From Virgibacillus ihumii (GTDB lineage: Bacteria > Bacillota > Bacilli > Bacillales > Amphibacillaceae): 64,000 nucleotides of DNA. The translations under genes and the position numbers were made by a program. Under the pieces are notes generated by a model. It worked only from the letters and a program-made list of their open reading frames with translations. It made no database searches and had not been told where the DNA came from. The stretch lies in NCBI RefSeq assembly GCF_902726655.1, contig NZ_CACVAN010000001.1, forward strand, positions 3,534,001-3,598,000. Reading direction: 5' to 3'. Positions 49,373 through 57,824 of the stretch are shown one piece after another. Every line of letters starts with the position of its first letter. Position 1 is the stretch's first letter.

Positions 49373-49480
49373 GTTAGAGTTCGTTGTAAAAGTGTTAGAA
49401 ATTCAGAGTCAACTGCTAGAAGTTCACAACTTAACTGTTAGAAGTTCACAATTGCAGTGTTAGAGTTTTAAATTTTAAGA
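49373..49480. repeat. 21-22 bp-period array B, upstream of the first NERD gene
   Basis: Cores G[TC]TAGAAGTTCACAA-like begin at 49373, 49394, 49415, 49437 and 49459 (steps 21, 21, 22, 22). The third and fourth units are nearly identical over 15 bases. The same core family recurs in array C on the other side of the NERD gene, in the same orientation. Confidence 0.8.
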
Positions 49481-49580
49481 GGGATTAATTAACTTTTTGA
49501 GCGCGGAAGCAGGATTTTTTCGGTTTATGTCGAATATATATTTTCGGATAGTAAAACTAAATAAGAAAGGTTGGGTTTTA

Positions 49581-50558
49581 TTGTTTATTAAACCTCTCAA
49601 AATCCCCTGCCATATTTTAAAAACAATGGCTTTGGACAGACGCATCCCCGTATCCCATCCACACAAGGAATTCATAACGCAGCGGGCCTCTAATCTTTAT
49701 TCCGGTTATAAAGGTGAAAAGGCGCTGGAGTACTACTTGAATTTTCTTCCCGAGGATCAATTCTTTATCTTTCATTATTTGCGGCTGCCTGATAAGTACG
49801 GTCACTTTCAAATGGATTTCCTTATTCTGTCTATGTATTTTCATCTGATTATTGAGGTGAAAAATTTCTACGACAATATCAGTTTTGACGAGTTCGGACA
49901 GTCATTTCGTATCAAGGCCGAAGAAGTCCAAGTGTTTAACAATCCTGTTGAGCAGGTGAGTTTGCAGCATAACAGATTTGTTGATTGGAACCGGTGCAAC
50001 GATTTTCCGGCTGTCCCTGTGGAAAAGGTAGTGATTTACAGTCGTGACGATATTTACTTGCGAAACCTCACAAACAACAAATTAATTACTGACCTCGTTA
50101 TGCATCGTGATAAGCTACTCCCGAAAATACAACTATTCATGGGTAAACATAAAACCCTTCGTTTAACGGAAAAGCAACTTATGGAAATGTCATACAAATT
50201 GCTTGAACAGCATACTCCGGAAAAATTCCTGCTAATCGATCAGTTGGGGATTACCGCCGATCAATTAGTGAAAGGCGTTGAATGCCCCGAATGCGGTAAT
50301 ATTCCTATGAAATGGAGTGTCGGCCAATGGGAATGTTTTTATTGTGGAAAGGTATCTAAAACTGCACATCGCCTGGCACTTGCAGATTATGCCTTGTTGA
50401 ATCAAAAATATATAAATAACAGGCAGGCTCGGGAATTTTTACAGGTAAACTCTGTACATTCAATGAGACGTCTGTTTCATCGGGAAAAATTTTCTCATGT
50501 TGGGGTAAGTAGTGGCAGGAAATATGAACTCAGTGTTGAAAAATTGCTGGATGAGTAG
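49581..50558 (+). CDS. NERD-domain protein with zinc ribbon, intact
   Basis: About 325 residues. A nuclease-related NERD domain occupies roughly the first 150 residues (QMDFLILSMYFHLIIEVKNF holds the Asp/Glu-x-Lys core of the PD-(D/E)xK fold). A long helical middle follows, then a zinc ribbon (CPECG-x16-CFYCG) and a C-terminal segment with NNRQAREFL that looks DNA-binding. TTG 49581 is chosen because the start then aligns with the paralogue at 54647 (FIKPLK / IIKPLE) and lies about ten bases after AAAGG. The function of NERD proteins in Bacillus is unknown; DNA processing is suspected from the fold. Confidence 0.82.
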   Translation: MFIKPLKIPCHILKTMALDRRIPVSHPHKEFITQRASNLYSGYKGEKALEYYLNFLPEDQFFIFHYLRLPDKYGHFQMDFLILSMYFHLIIEVKNFYDNISFDEFGQSFRIKAEEVQVFNNPVEQVSLQHNRFVDWNRCNDFPAVPVEKVVIYSRDDIYLRNLTNNKLITDLVMHRDKLLPKIQLFMGKHKTLRLTEKQLMEMSYKLLEQHTPEKFLLIDQLGITADQLVKGVECPECGNIPMKWSVGQWECFYCGKVSKTAHRLALADYALLNQKYINNRQAREFLQVNSVHSMRRLFHREKFSHVGVSSGRKYELSVEKLLDE

Positions 50559-50564
50559 TCACAG

Positions 50565-50672
50565 TGTTAGATGTAATAATTATTTTGCTGGAGTTTAGAG
50601 CATACGTGTTAGAAGTGCATATCTATCTGCTAGAAGTTCACAACTTAATTGCTAGAAGTTCACAATTGGAAC
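50565..50672. repeat. 21-22 bp-period array C, downstream of the first NERD gene
   Basis: Cores begin at 50565, 50587, 50608, 50629 and 50651 (steps 22, 21, 21, 22). The last two units read GCTAGAAGTTCACAA, as in array B, so the NERD gene is flanked by direct copies of the same array type. Confidence 0.8.
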
Positions 50673-50695
50673 CAAAAATTCCTGCACATTAGCAA

Positions 50696-50729
50696 AAAAG
50701 CAACCTGACCCGGGGCCAAGCTGCTTCGT
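50696..50729 (-). terminator. Terminator of gbsA
   Basis: Minus-strand hairpin AAGCAGCTTGGCC / GGTCAGGTTGCTT with a few G-T pairs, followed by six T. Confidence 0.7.
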
Positions 50730-50762
50730 TAACTACTTGTTAATCTGGTGAATTGTCATTTT

Positions 50763-52241
50763 TTACTCTGTACCGAACCAATTCATTGGCTCAGGTTTCA
50801 GGTTTTGGAATACGTGTTTGGTTTCCTGGTATTCCTCGAGACCGGTTTTGCCGAGTTCACGGCCGATACCGGATTGCTTGAACCCGCCCCATGGTGCATG
50901 CGGAAAATACAGGTTAACATCGTTAATCCAGACAGTACCCATCCGCATTTTGGCTACACAGCGGTCGGCTTTGGCAATATCCTGTGTCCAGACTCCGCCG
51001 GACAGTCCATAAATGGAGTCGTTTGCAAGTCGCACTGCTTCCTCTTCTGAAGAGAATTTTTCCACCGTTATGACCGGGCCGAAGCCTTCATCCTGAACAA
51101 CCCGCATATCGGTTGTGCAGTCCGTTAAAACGGTCGGCAGATAGAAAAATCCATCCTGCAGCTCAGGGTCATCCGGACGCTCGCCGCCAATTGCGACTGT
51201 TGCGCCTTCCCGTTTTCCATTTTCCACGTAGCCCACAACTTTACTTAAATGTTCCTCAGAGATAAGCGGTCCCATTTGTGTTGCGTCATCAAAGCCGTTG
51301 CCCAGTTTGATTTTACCGATGCGGTCAACAAGGGCGTTGACAAACTCATCATGGATGGAGTCCTCAACGATTAACCGTGTACCTGCTGAACAGATTTGCC
51401 CAGCATGGAAAAATACAGCATTCATGGCTTGGTCGACTGCTGTGTCAAAGTCGGCATCGGCAAAAATAATATTTGGGTTTTTTCCGCCAAGTTCCAGTGC
51501 CAGTTTTTTCACATTGACACTTGCTGCCTGCATGATTTTTTTCCCGGTTTCGATTCCGCCGGTAAACGAGATCAGGTCAACATCGGTATTAGCGGAAAGC
51601 TCAGCACCGACCGAATTCCCCGGTCCGAGCACGAGATTGGCCACTCCTGCAGGTACATCTGCTTCTTCCATCAGCTCAAATACTTTAATGGAAGTAAGCG
51701 GAGTGATTTCACTCGGCTTCATAACCAGGGTGTTACCTGCCGCAAGTGCCGGTGCCAGCTTCCAGGATGCCTGCAGCAACGGATAGTTCCATGGGGTAAT
51801 CTGTCCGCAAACCCCAATCGGCTCGTGAACCACCTTGCTCACGGAATTTGGCACAGGGGAGTCAATCACTTCTCCGCCATTTTTATCGGCAAGCTCCGCA
51901 TAATAACGGAATACCCCGGCAATATCCTCCATATCACCGCGGCTTTCTTCCATTGTTTTGCCTGTGTCCAATGACTCCAGTTCAGCAAGTTCTTCCTTGT
52001 CACGTTCAATTAACGCAGCAATTTTACCGACAATTTGGCCACGTTCGGTAGCTGGAGTGGTTGGCCAGACACCTTGGTCAAATGTGTCTTTTGCCGCAGC
52101 AATTGCAGTTTTCGTATCTGTTTCATCACTTTCTGTTACGTGTGCGATTACCTCCTGGTTAAATGGGTTGATGATATCGCGCACTTTATTGGAATTGGAA
52201 TTCACCCATTTTCCATTAATAAACTGCCGTTTAACAGTCAA
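50763..52241 (-). CDS. gbsA: Betaine-aldehyde dehydrogenase
   Basis: A 492-residue NAD(P)-dependent aldehyde dehydrogenase. Seen are GQITPWNYPLLQASWKLAPA (substrate/cofactor entry), the catalytic Glu in LALELGGKNPNIIF, the nucleophile in FFHAGQICSAGTR and the C-terminal PWGGFKQSGIGRELG. Overall it follows GbsA, which makes the osmoprotectant glycine betaine from betaine aldehyde. TTG 52241 follows GAAGGAGGGG. The usual partners (choline dehydrogenase gbsB, regulator gbsR) are not in the window, so choline oxidation must be elsewhere, or it serves another aldehyde. Confidence 0.85.
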   Translation of the reverse strand: MTVKRQFINGKWVNSNSNKVRDIINPFNQEVIAHVTESDETDTKTAIAAAKDTFDQGVWPTTPATERGQIVGKIAALIERDKEELAELESLDTGKTMEESRGDMEDIAGVFRYYAELADKNGGEVIDSPVPNSVSKVVHEPIGVCGQITPWNYPLLQASWKLAPALAAGNTLVMKPSEITPLTSIKVFELMEEADVPAGVANLVLGPGNSVGAELSANTDVDLISFTGGIETGKKIMQAASVNVKKLALELGGKNPNIIFADADFDTAVDQAMNAVFFHAGQICSAGTRLIVEDSIHDEFVNALVDRIGKIKLGNGFDDATQMGPLISEEHLSKVVGYVENGKREGATVAIGGERPDDPELQDGFFYLPTVLTDCTTDMRVVQDEGFGPVITVEKFSSEEEAVRLANDSIYGLSGGVWTQDIAKADRCVAKMRMGTVWINDVNLYFPHAPWGGFKQSGIGRELGKTGLEEYQETKHVFQNLKPEPMNWFGTE

Positions 52242-52372
52242 TGTGACCCCTCCTTCGACAATGTATTGTTAAGTTTGTTTAAAAAAAATTTAACGTTTCG
52301 AATGGATATAATATATCATGGATGAATTTTTTTGTCAAAAAGCAAAAACTATAGAGTATTTCTTTAGCGGTT

Positions 52373-52449
52373 GAAAGTACAAATATTTTCTTACTGCATA
52401 AGTGAATTAAGGTCGTCACCTGAAGGCCTGGTGACAACCAAGTTTTCTA
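52373..52449 (+). repeat. Hairpin repeat element, copy 3 of 4
   Basis: A 77 bp copy: GAAAGTACAAATATTTTCTTAC at the left (longer than needed for recognition), GCATAAGTG in the centre, and GGTCGTCACC / GGTGACAACC with one mismatch, ending AAGTTTTCTA. It lies between the promoter region of gbsA and a small convergent gene. Confidence 0.85.
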
Positions 52450-52455
52450 ATAATA

Positions 52456-52491
52456 GTAAAAGGAAGCCTGCCAGGCGGGCTTCCTTTTTAA
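52456..52491. terminator. Bidirectional terminator
   Basis: An 11 bp stem AAAAGGAAGCC / GGCTTCCTTTT (52458-52468 with 52478-52488) with T tracts on both strands. It includes the stop codon of the small gene at 52488. Confidence 0.8.
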
Positions 52492-52658
52492 ATACAGACA
52501 TCCTCAACATGCGTAACAGCATGGGGGTCTTGGCTGGTTGCAACGCCCCAGTTTCCAGTAGTTTGCTCGGCTGGGCTGTAAAAATACAGTGCGATCAGGA
52601 CGGGGATTGCAAGTATTAAAAGGAACGCAATCCAGTATAGCAGTTGAGAAATTTTCAT
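52488..52658 (-). CDS. Small single-span membrane protein
   Basis: 56 residues: MKISQLLYWIA start, one hydrophobic helix (about 6-27), then a polar tail of 29 residues. GGGAGGAG lies eight bases before ATG 52658. The strong RBS and terminator support a real gene. The family is not recognised. Confidence 0.6.
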   Translation of the reverse strand: MKISQLLYWIAFLLILAIPVLIALYFYSPAEQTTGNWGVATSQDPHAVTHVEDVCI

Positions 52659-52801
52659 AAAATGTCTCCTCCCTTATATACAGTTTATTATTAGAAGGTG
52701 AGGCTGGTGCACTTTGGAATGATTTTGGGTTCATTTTGTTTAGTTTAGTTGACGGGTTTGATACACTATAGGGAGCAAAATTTCGGAAAGGAAGTGATGA
52801 T

Positions 52802-53434
52802 ATGCGGTTCATACGGGATGGAATTCATTTTTATTTGATCGGTATTGTGATTTTGACACTTGGAATCGCGCTCACCATTCAATCGACTTTGGGCGCCTCC
52901 CCGTTTGATGCACTTCTGGTCGGGCTGCACCGGACATTTGGATTAACTGTCGGAAGCTGGGAGATTGTAGTTGGCTTTACGATGGTTATCGGCAATGCGC
53001 TGGCCGCGAAAAAGAGACCGGAGTATCTGGCATTGGTCACTTCCCTGGTAACTGGGATTGGCATTGACTCATGGTTGTTCGTGCTTCGGGACTTGGTTGC
53101 TCCGGTTACGTTGATTGGGCAATGGATTGCGCTTTCAGCCGGCATCATTTTAATCGGCCTTGGTGTCGCTTTTTATTTGCAGTCAAACTTTGCCCCAAAC
53201 CCAATGGATCGCACAATGCTGGTTATATCGGATCTGACCGGTTGGAGTGTTACCTATTCAAGAGCAGCAATCAGTGGAGGACTTGTTATCGTTGCCTTTC
53301 TTTTTGGTGGAGCAATTGGAGTTGGCACTCTGATTAACGCGCTCATTTCCGGGGTGCTTATCAGTATGTTCCTGCCGTATGTAAAAGTGCTTCGAAACGG
53401 AACTGGGAAACGCCGAAACAAAATGGCATCCTGA
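52802..53434 (+). CDS. YczE/YyaS/YitT-type membrane protein, second copy
   Basis: A 210-residue, five-helix membrane protein with the same two-part pattern as the protein at 39986: GASPFDALLVGLHRTFGLTV and APNPMDRTMLVISDLTGWSV. RBS GGAAGTGATAT precedes ATG 52802. No neighbour suggests a function. Confidence 0.78.
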   Translation: MRFIRDGIHFYLIGIVILTLGIALTIQSTLGASPFDALLVGLHRTFGLTVGSWEIVVGFTMVIGNALAAKKRPEYLALVTSLVTGIGIDSWLFVLRDLVAPVTLIGQWIALSAGIILIGLGVAFYLQSNFAPNPMDRTMLVISDLTGWSVTYSRAAISGGLVIVAFLFGGAIGVGTLINALISGVLISMFLPYVKVLRNGTGKRRNKMAS

Positions 53435-53514
53435 TTATATGCGGCTGCTTGGTATGTTATGTATAGAATCCTTCTCTCTCCAAAAACTACGAGAGGGAAG
53501 GAGGCGGTGTTTAC

Positions 53515-53667
53515 ATGAGCAAAAATCGCAAAGGGCCAAAGCAGCAGGAAAGTCCTGACTTGCCAAAAAGCCCAAAACAGCCATATGGTGAGCCGCTTGA
53601 CGGTTCACACAAAGTGAAACAGCGGAATCATTCGCGCCAAAAACAAAAATCGGATCATGATATGTAA
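53515..53667 (+). CDS. sspP: Small acid-soluble spore protein P
   Basis: 50 residues that follow B. subtilis SspP: GEPLDGSHKVKQRNHSRQKQ in the centre and the ending DHDM. GGAAGGAGG precedes ATG 53515. SspP is a minor SASP made in the forespore, normally with sspO; no sspO is seen next to it. It shows that the organism forms, or once formed, spores. A terminator follows directly. Confidence 0.9.
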   Translation: MSKNRKGPKQQESPDLPKSPKQPYGEPLDGSHKVKQRNHSRQKQKSDHDM

Positions 53668-53696
53668 AAAAGGCAGTTTGCAACTGTCTTTTTTTC
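53666..53696 (+). terminator. Terminator of sspP
   Basis: Stem AAGGCAGTT / AACTGTCTT around TGC, followed by T residues, starting at the sspP stop. Confidence 0.8.
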
Positions 53697-53751
53697 ATGC
53701 AACGATATCTGTCGGCATATTATCTAAAAACAGATTGCTGTGGAGGGTGAT

Positions 53752-54372
53752 ATGTTGAAGTATGAACAGCGCATTATGTCGGTGACAGGCACCGCTGCTG
53801 TGTCGGCCGAACCGGACATTGCAACAGTGGAACTGCAGGTCGTAACGGAAAATATGACGTTATCCGATGCCCAGCGTGAGAACAATCAGCGGATGAATCA
53901 GGTTATTCAAGCCTTGCTGAATATCGAGATATCACAGGAAAAAATCCAAACCACCGCTTACAATATTTATCCGATGTATGACTATGTTGACGGTGTTCAG
54001 CAATTCAGAGGATATGAAGTGACCCATGCAATTGAAGTTACGATTGAAAATATCAATCAAACCGGCAATGTGATTGATACAGCTGTGAAAAATGGTGTGA
54101 ACCGTGTATCTGATATACAGTTTACAATCTCTGATTGGGATGAAATTTATCAACAATCACTGAGTATGGCGCTGCGTAACGCATATGCCAAGGCGCAAAC
54201 ATTGGCTGCTACCATGAAATTGACCGTTATGCCAATTCCGGTTCAAATAGATGAACAGATTAATGAAGACCCGGCGGCATATAAGACGTATGCAACTGCT
54301 GAGTCATCCACCAATATTCAACCAGGACAAATGGAAATAGCTGCACACGTTGAGGTGAAATATTTATTTTGA
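53752..54372 (+). CDS. SIMPL-domain protein (DUF541)
   Basis: 206 residues with the SIMPL pattern: an N-terminal MSVTGTAAVSAEPDIATVEL strand pair, a middle FRGYEVTHAIEVTIEN, and a C-terminal hydrophobic strand ending the chain. Most SIMPL proteins are exported; I see no signal peptide here, so this one is probably cytosolic. ATG 53752 follows GGAGGGTG. Confidence 0.85.
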   Translation: MLKYEQRIMSVTGTAAVSAEPDIATVELQVVTENMTLSDAQRENNQRMNQVIQALLNIEISQEKIQTTAYNIYPMYDYVDGVQQFRGYEVTHAIEVTIENINQTGNVIDTAVKNGVNRVSDIQFTISDWDEIYQQSLSMALRNAYAKAQTLAATMKLTVMPIPVQIDEQINEDPAAYKTYATAESSTNIQPGQMEIAAHVEVKYLF

Positions 54373-54646
54373 GAAGGAGTTTGGACGTAGGTGGTTTAAA
54401 TATTCAGGGGTCTGAAACCATGCGGGAATTTCCAAGGCTTTGACCAGTCACATGATGCATGGTCTATTCGATTTTGCGCGATGAACGGGAGGGTGCGTGA
54501 GAGTGATTATTAGAGCAGTTAATATTGGTATCTAACACTTGGTAATGCACGTTTGGAATCTTCAAAGAAATTTTGTCGAAAAAGCAGGGTTTTCCGGAGT
54601 AGTGGCGTATTATAATATTACCCACTAAGTAAAGGAAGTGAACAAC

Positions 54647-55608
54647 TTGATAATCAAACCACTTGAGCCGCCACTTTTGATGCAGCAGACTGAGGCTCTC
54701 AGCAGACGGCTGCACCCCCATCATTTTAAAAAGGCGGAGGTCGATGAAAGTGCCCGGAGACAGCGGGCGGGATACAACGGCGAAAAATCACTCAGCTTTC
54801 ATTTAGACTTTCTCCATAACGATTCTTTTCATATTCTCCACAATCTCCGATTCCCGACGAAAATGATTTTTTCCAGATGGACAATTTGATCAATTCTCGC
54901 CAGCTAATCCTCATTAACGAAGTGAAGAATATCTTCGGCACCGTTATCTATGACGAGTTTGGTCAGGCAATTCGTATCAGGGATAACGGCAAGGAGGAAA
55001 ATCTCGGTAACCACCTCGAACAAGTAAACCTTCAGCACTTCAGGCTACTTCGTCTGATGCGAGACTATAATCTTCCCGCAATTCCAATTGAAAAGCTGAT
55101 CACTTACAGCAATCCCAACACCATCATCAAAAATATCACGAACAACAAAAGCATCGCGAATATGGTCATTCATAAAGAACAGCTGCTGACGAAAGTATCG
55201 AATTTTACGGAGAAGTATTGTGCAGCATGTTATACGGAGCAACAACTTCGGCGCTTATCTGAATTGCTCGTTTCGTTGCACACTCCGAAGAAAGTGGATA
55301 TTCTGAAGAAATTTCACGTGAGCTGCGAGCAGATACGGTGCGGCGTTTTTTGCCCGAAATGTGGTGCGCTGCCAATGATATATTCAGCTGCTAAATGGAA
55401 CTGCACGGCATGCGGGGAAACTTCAAAAGCGGCGTATCTTGATGCGCTGAAAGATTTTTACTTATTGTTTGGAAAGGAGATTAGTAATCGTCAGGTGAGA
55501 GAGTTTTTAGGGTTGGATAGTAGAAGTATCATTTACCGCTTGATGAAAAAAGCAGGCTTCGAACAAATGGGTGCGCACAGGGGAGCGAAATATATTCTTA
55601 AGTTTTGA
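54647..55608 (+). pseudogene. Second NERD-domain gene, frameshifted
   Basis: Paralogue of the NERD protein at 49581, with the same order of parts: NERD domain, helical middle, zinc ribbon (CPKCG-x16-CTACG) and NRQVREFLGLDSRSI tail. The first frame ends at 54889. The second frame continues the alignment from about 54860 to 55608. Adding one A to the A4 run at 54859-54862 restores NDFFQMDNLI, matching GHFQMDFLIL in the intact copy. So it is a single-base loss in a homopolymer, either real or a sequencing error. TTG 54647 follows AAAGGAAG. Confidence 0.75.
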
Positions 55609-55624
55609 GTCGAAATATTGAAAT

Positions 55625-55722
55625 CGTGCATTTTATGCGTAAAACCGTGCATTAATAGTCTGGAATCGTGCATTTCTATCCTAAAACCGTGCATATCCAG
55701 TAAAAAATCGTGCATAAAGATG
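55625..55722. repeat. 21 bp-period array D, downstream of the second NERD gene
   Basis: CGTGCAT cores start at 55625, 55646, 55667, 55688 and 55709, each step exactly 21 bases. The other bases vary, with a weaker alternating A/C flank before the core. It begins 17 bases after the NERD stop. Confidence 0.88.
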
Positions 55723-55810
55723 AAGGTCGACTACTGGCTCCAACCTTATAAGAGACTCTGGCATTATGAAAGATTAAGCGGTATGATGAAATTGACAAGG
55801 AGGCGTTTTC

Positions 55811-56326
55811 ATGGAGGTTATGAAAATACGAACTGCGACCGTCAATGATGCAGCTCAAATCGCCAAGGTCCATGTTGACAGCTGGCGGACGACATACAAG
55901 GGGATTGTTCCCGATTCTTTTTTGGATGGGATGTCTTATGAGGAACGAACGAAGCGTTGGCAAAAGAACAGTGTTGGACAAAATGTATTTGTGGCGGAAA
56001 CGAATGATGGTGAGATTGTCGGTTTTGCAAATGGCGGCAGAGAACGTCAGGGAAAGTTCGAAGGCTATGAAGGGGAGCTGTATGCCATCTATATTTTACA
56101 GGAGTATCAGGGAAAAGGACTCGGCAAACGGCTGATTGAAGCTGTTGTTGATTCACTTTTAAAAGCAGGGTTTAATTCGATGCTGATCTGGGTTCTAAAA
56201 GACAATCCGGCAACTTATTTTTATAAATCGATTGGCGGGAAAAGAATTGGTACGGATGAGTTAGAAATTCATGGTGTTACATTAACGGAGATAGCTTATG
56301 GATGGAAGGATTTAAGTCATTTTTAG
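55811..56326 (+). CDS. GNAT N-acetyltransferase
   Basis: 171 residues with the acetyl-CoA loop QEYQGKGLGKRLIEAVV at about 97-113 and the N-terminal IRTATVNDAAQIAKVHVDSW, as in many Bacillus GNAT proteins of unknown substrate. RBS AAGGAGG precedes ATG 55811. It begins a run of small-molecule-modifying genes (GNAT, phosphotransferase, GNAT, NUDIX). Confidence 0.85.
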   Translation: MEVMKIRTATVNDAAQIAKVHVDSWRTTYKGIVPDSFLDGMSYEERTKRWQKNSVGQNVFVAETNDGEIVGFANGGRERQGKFEGYEGELYAIYILQEYQGKGLGKRLIEAVVDSLLKAGFNSMLIWVLKDNPATYFYKSIGGKRIGTDELEIHGVTLTEIAYGWKDLSHF

Positions 56327-56411
56327 AATCAGGGGGTGACAATGCCTGTTTTGCTTAAGCCGGTATTCTGGCTGATTTCGGGTTAAGAGAAATTTATAGA
56401 GGAGAAATAAC

Positions 56412-57278
56412 ATGCAATCAACTTACATAAACCGAATAAATCAGGTCTATCCTGATTTGGCTATCGAAAAAGTGAAGCAGATTGATATCGGACAAAACAA
56501 CGATGTCCTTGAGATTAACGATTCATTGATTTTTCGCTTTCCCAAATATAAAGAGGGGGTCGACAAACTTATCGATGAAGCAGATATTTTGGCAAAAGCC
56601 AAAGAAATGATGCGTGACTGTGCGATTCCGGATCCGATTTATCAGTCTTTTGGTAAGAAAGAAGTTGGAAAGGTTTTCGCAGGGTATCGTAAAATTGAAG
56701 GCGTTTCTTTGCAGAAGCCGGATATTACTGGAGCCGGGAAACTTGAGACAAGCATACGCTCTTTTTCATTAGTAAATTTCCTGCTGCGGTTACACGCTGC
56801 TTCAACCGATGGATTGGATGAAGCGGCACCTGATTTGGAAGCGGAATACAACAATCTTTTTGACAGAATTCAACGCAAGCTTTTTCCATATATGCGGTCA
56901 GATGCAAAAAGGGAAGTGTCTGGATTCTTCGAGGATTTTTTCGCGCAGGTCAATACATTTCATTTTAAACCGGTTTTGATCCATGGTGATTTCGGTGCAT
57001 CCAATCTGCTCTGGGACAGTAAAAAGCTTGAATTGACTGGTGTCATTGACTTCGGCGAGTCCGGGGTTGGGGATCCTGCATATGATTTTGCAGGTGTTCT
57101 GGCAAGCTATGGTTATGAATTTTTTAAACAATGTGTTGACAACTACTATGATAATGAAACCGGCATCGAACACCGTGCTTTATTTTACCAAAAGACGTTC
57201 GCATTGCTTGAGGCTCTCCATGGTGTTGAACATAATGATGAATTGGCATTTAAGGCTGGAATGCGCGGTTACATGTAG
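56412..57278 (+). CDS. Aminoglycoside phosphotransferase-family kinase
   Basis: A 288-residue APH/choline-kinase-like protein. The catalytic loop is LIHGDFGASNLLWD (about 190-203), and the metal motif is VIDFGESGVGDPAYDFAG. The N-lobe has FRFPKYKEG. It could act on an antibiotic, a sugar or another alcohol; the substrate cannot be told from sequence. ATG 56412 follows GAGGAG. Confidence 0.82.
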   Translation: MQSTYINRINQVYPDLAIEKVKQIDIGQNNDVLEINDSLIFRFPKYKEGVDKLIDEADILAKAKEMMRDCAIPDPIYQSFGKKEVGKVFAGYRKIEGVSLQKPDITGAGKLETSIRSFSLVNFLLRLHAASTDGLDEAAPDLEAEYNNLFDRIQRKLFPYMRSDAKREVSGFFEDFFAQVNTFHFKPVLIHGDFGASNLLWDSKKLELTGVIDFGESGVGDPAYDFAGVLASYGYEFFKQCVDNYYDNETGIEHRALFYQKTFALLEALHGVEHNDELAFKAGMRGYM

Positions 57279-57348
57279 TTCACTGCCTGTCAAGTGTTCT
57301 TTCTGGTATGATAGATTATAGTAAATGGAAAAAATAAAGGAGAGCAAC

Positions 57349-57807
57349 ATGAGAATTCAACGTTTAAAGTCAACCGAAGAACCTCCAATGGAATTGCTTC
57401 TGACAGCGGATCCGTCTGAGGAAAAAATTAAGGAATATCTATCCAAGGGACAGTGTTACGTTATCAGGGAAGAAGGTTTAATCATTGGTGTGTATGTTCT
57501 TATCCAGACGTTACGTACAAAAATGGAGCTGATCAATGTCGCTGTTTTGGAGCGATATCAGGGACAGGGTATCGGGAAAAAGCTGATTCAACATGCAATT
57601 GCGAACGTACAACTGCAAGGTTACCGGTTCATTGACGTCGGAACAGGCAACTCGAGCATCCATCAACTCAAACTTTATCAGCAATGCGGCTTTCGAATGG
57701 TGAAAATCCGCCGTGATTACTTTATAAAAAATTACGATGAACCAATATACGAGAATGGAATCCAATGCCGGGATATGGTGCGGCTGTCGATTCTATTTCA
57801 GTCGTAA
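57349..57807 (+). CDS. GNAT N-acetyltransferase
   Basis: 152 residues with the acetyl-CoA loop LERYQGQGIGKKLIQHAI at about 74-91 and YQQCGFRMV near the C-terminus. RBS AAAGGAGAG precedes ATG 57349. It is 70 bp after the phosphotransferase gene. The substrate is unknown. Confidence 0.82.
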   Translation: MRIQRLKSTEEPPMELLLTADPSEEKIKEYLSKGQCYVIREEGLIIGVYVLIQTLRTKMELINVAVLERYQGQGIGKKLIQHAIANVQLQGYRFIDVGTGNSSIHQLKLYQQCGFRMVKIRRDYFIKNYDEPIYENGIQCRDMVRLSILFQS

Positions 57808-57824
57808 GCAGAGGGAGGACAAGC

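Noticed and set aside
54380..54640. Matching upstream array for the second NERD gene
   Set aside because: Single words such as GTGCATTA occur on the minus strand, but I found no regular spacing.
55533..55715. Minus-strand heptad-repeat protein MHDFLLD-MHGFRIE over array D
   Set aside because: The heptads are a by-product of the 21 bp DNA period; the other strand gives heptads as well, and there is no RBS or homologue.
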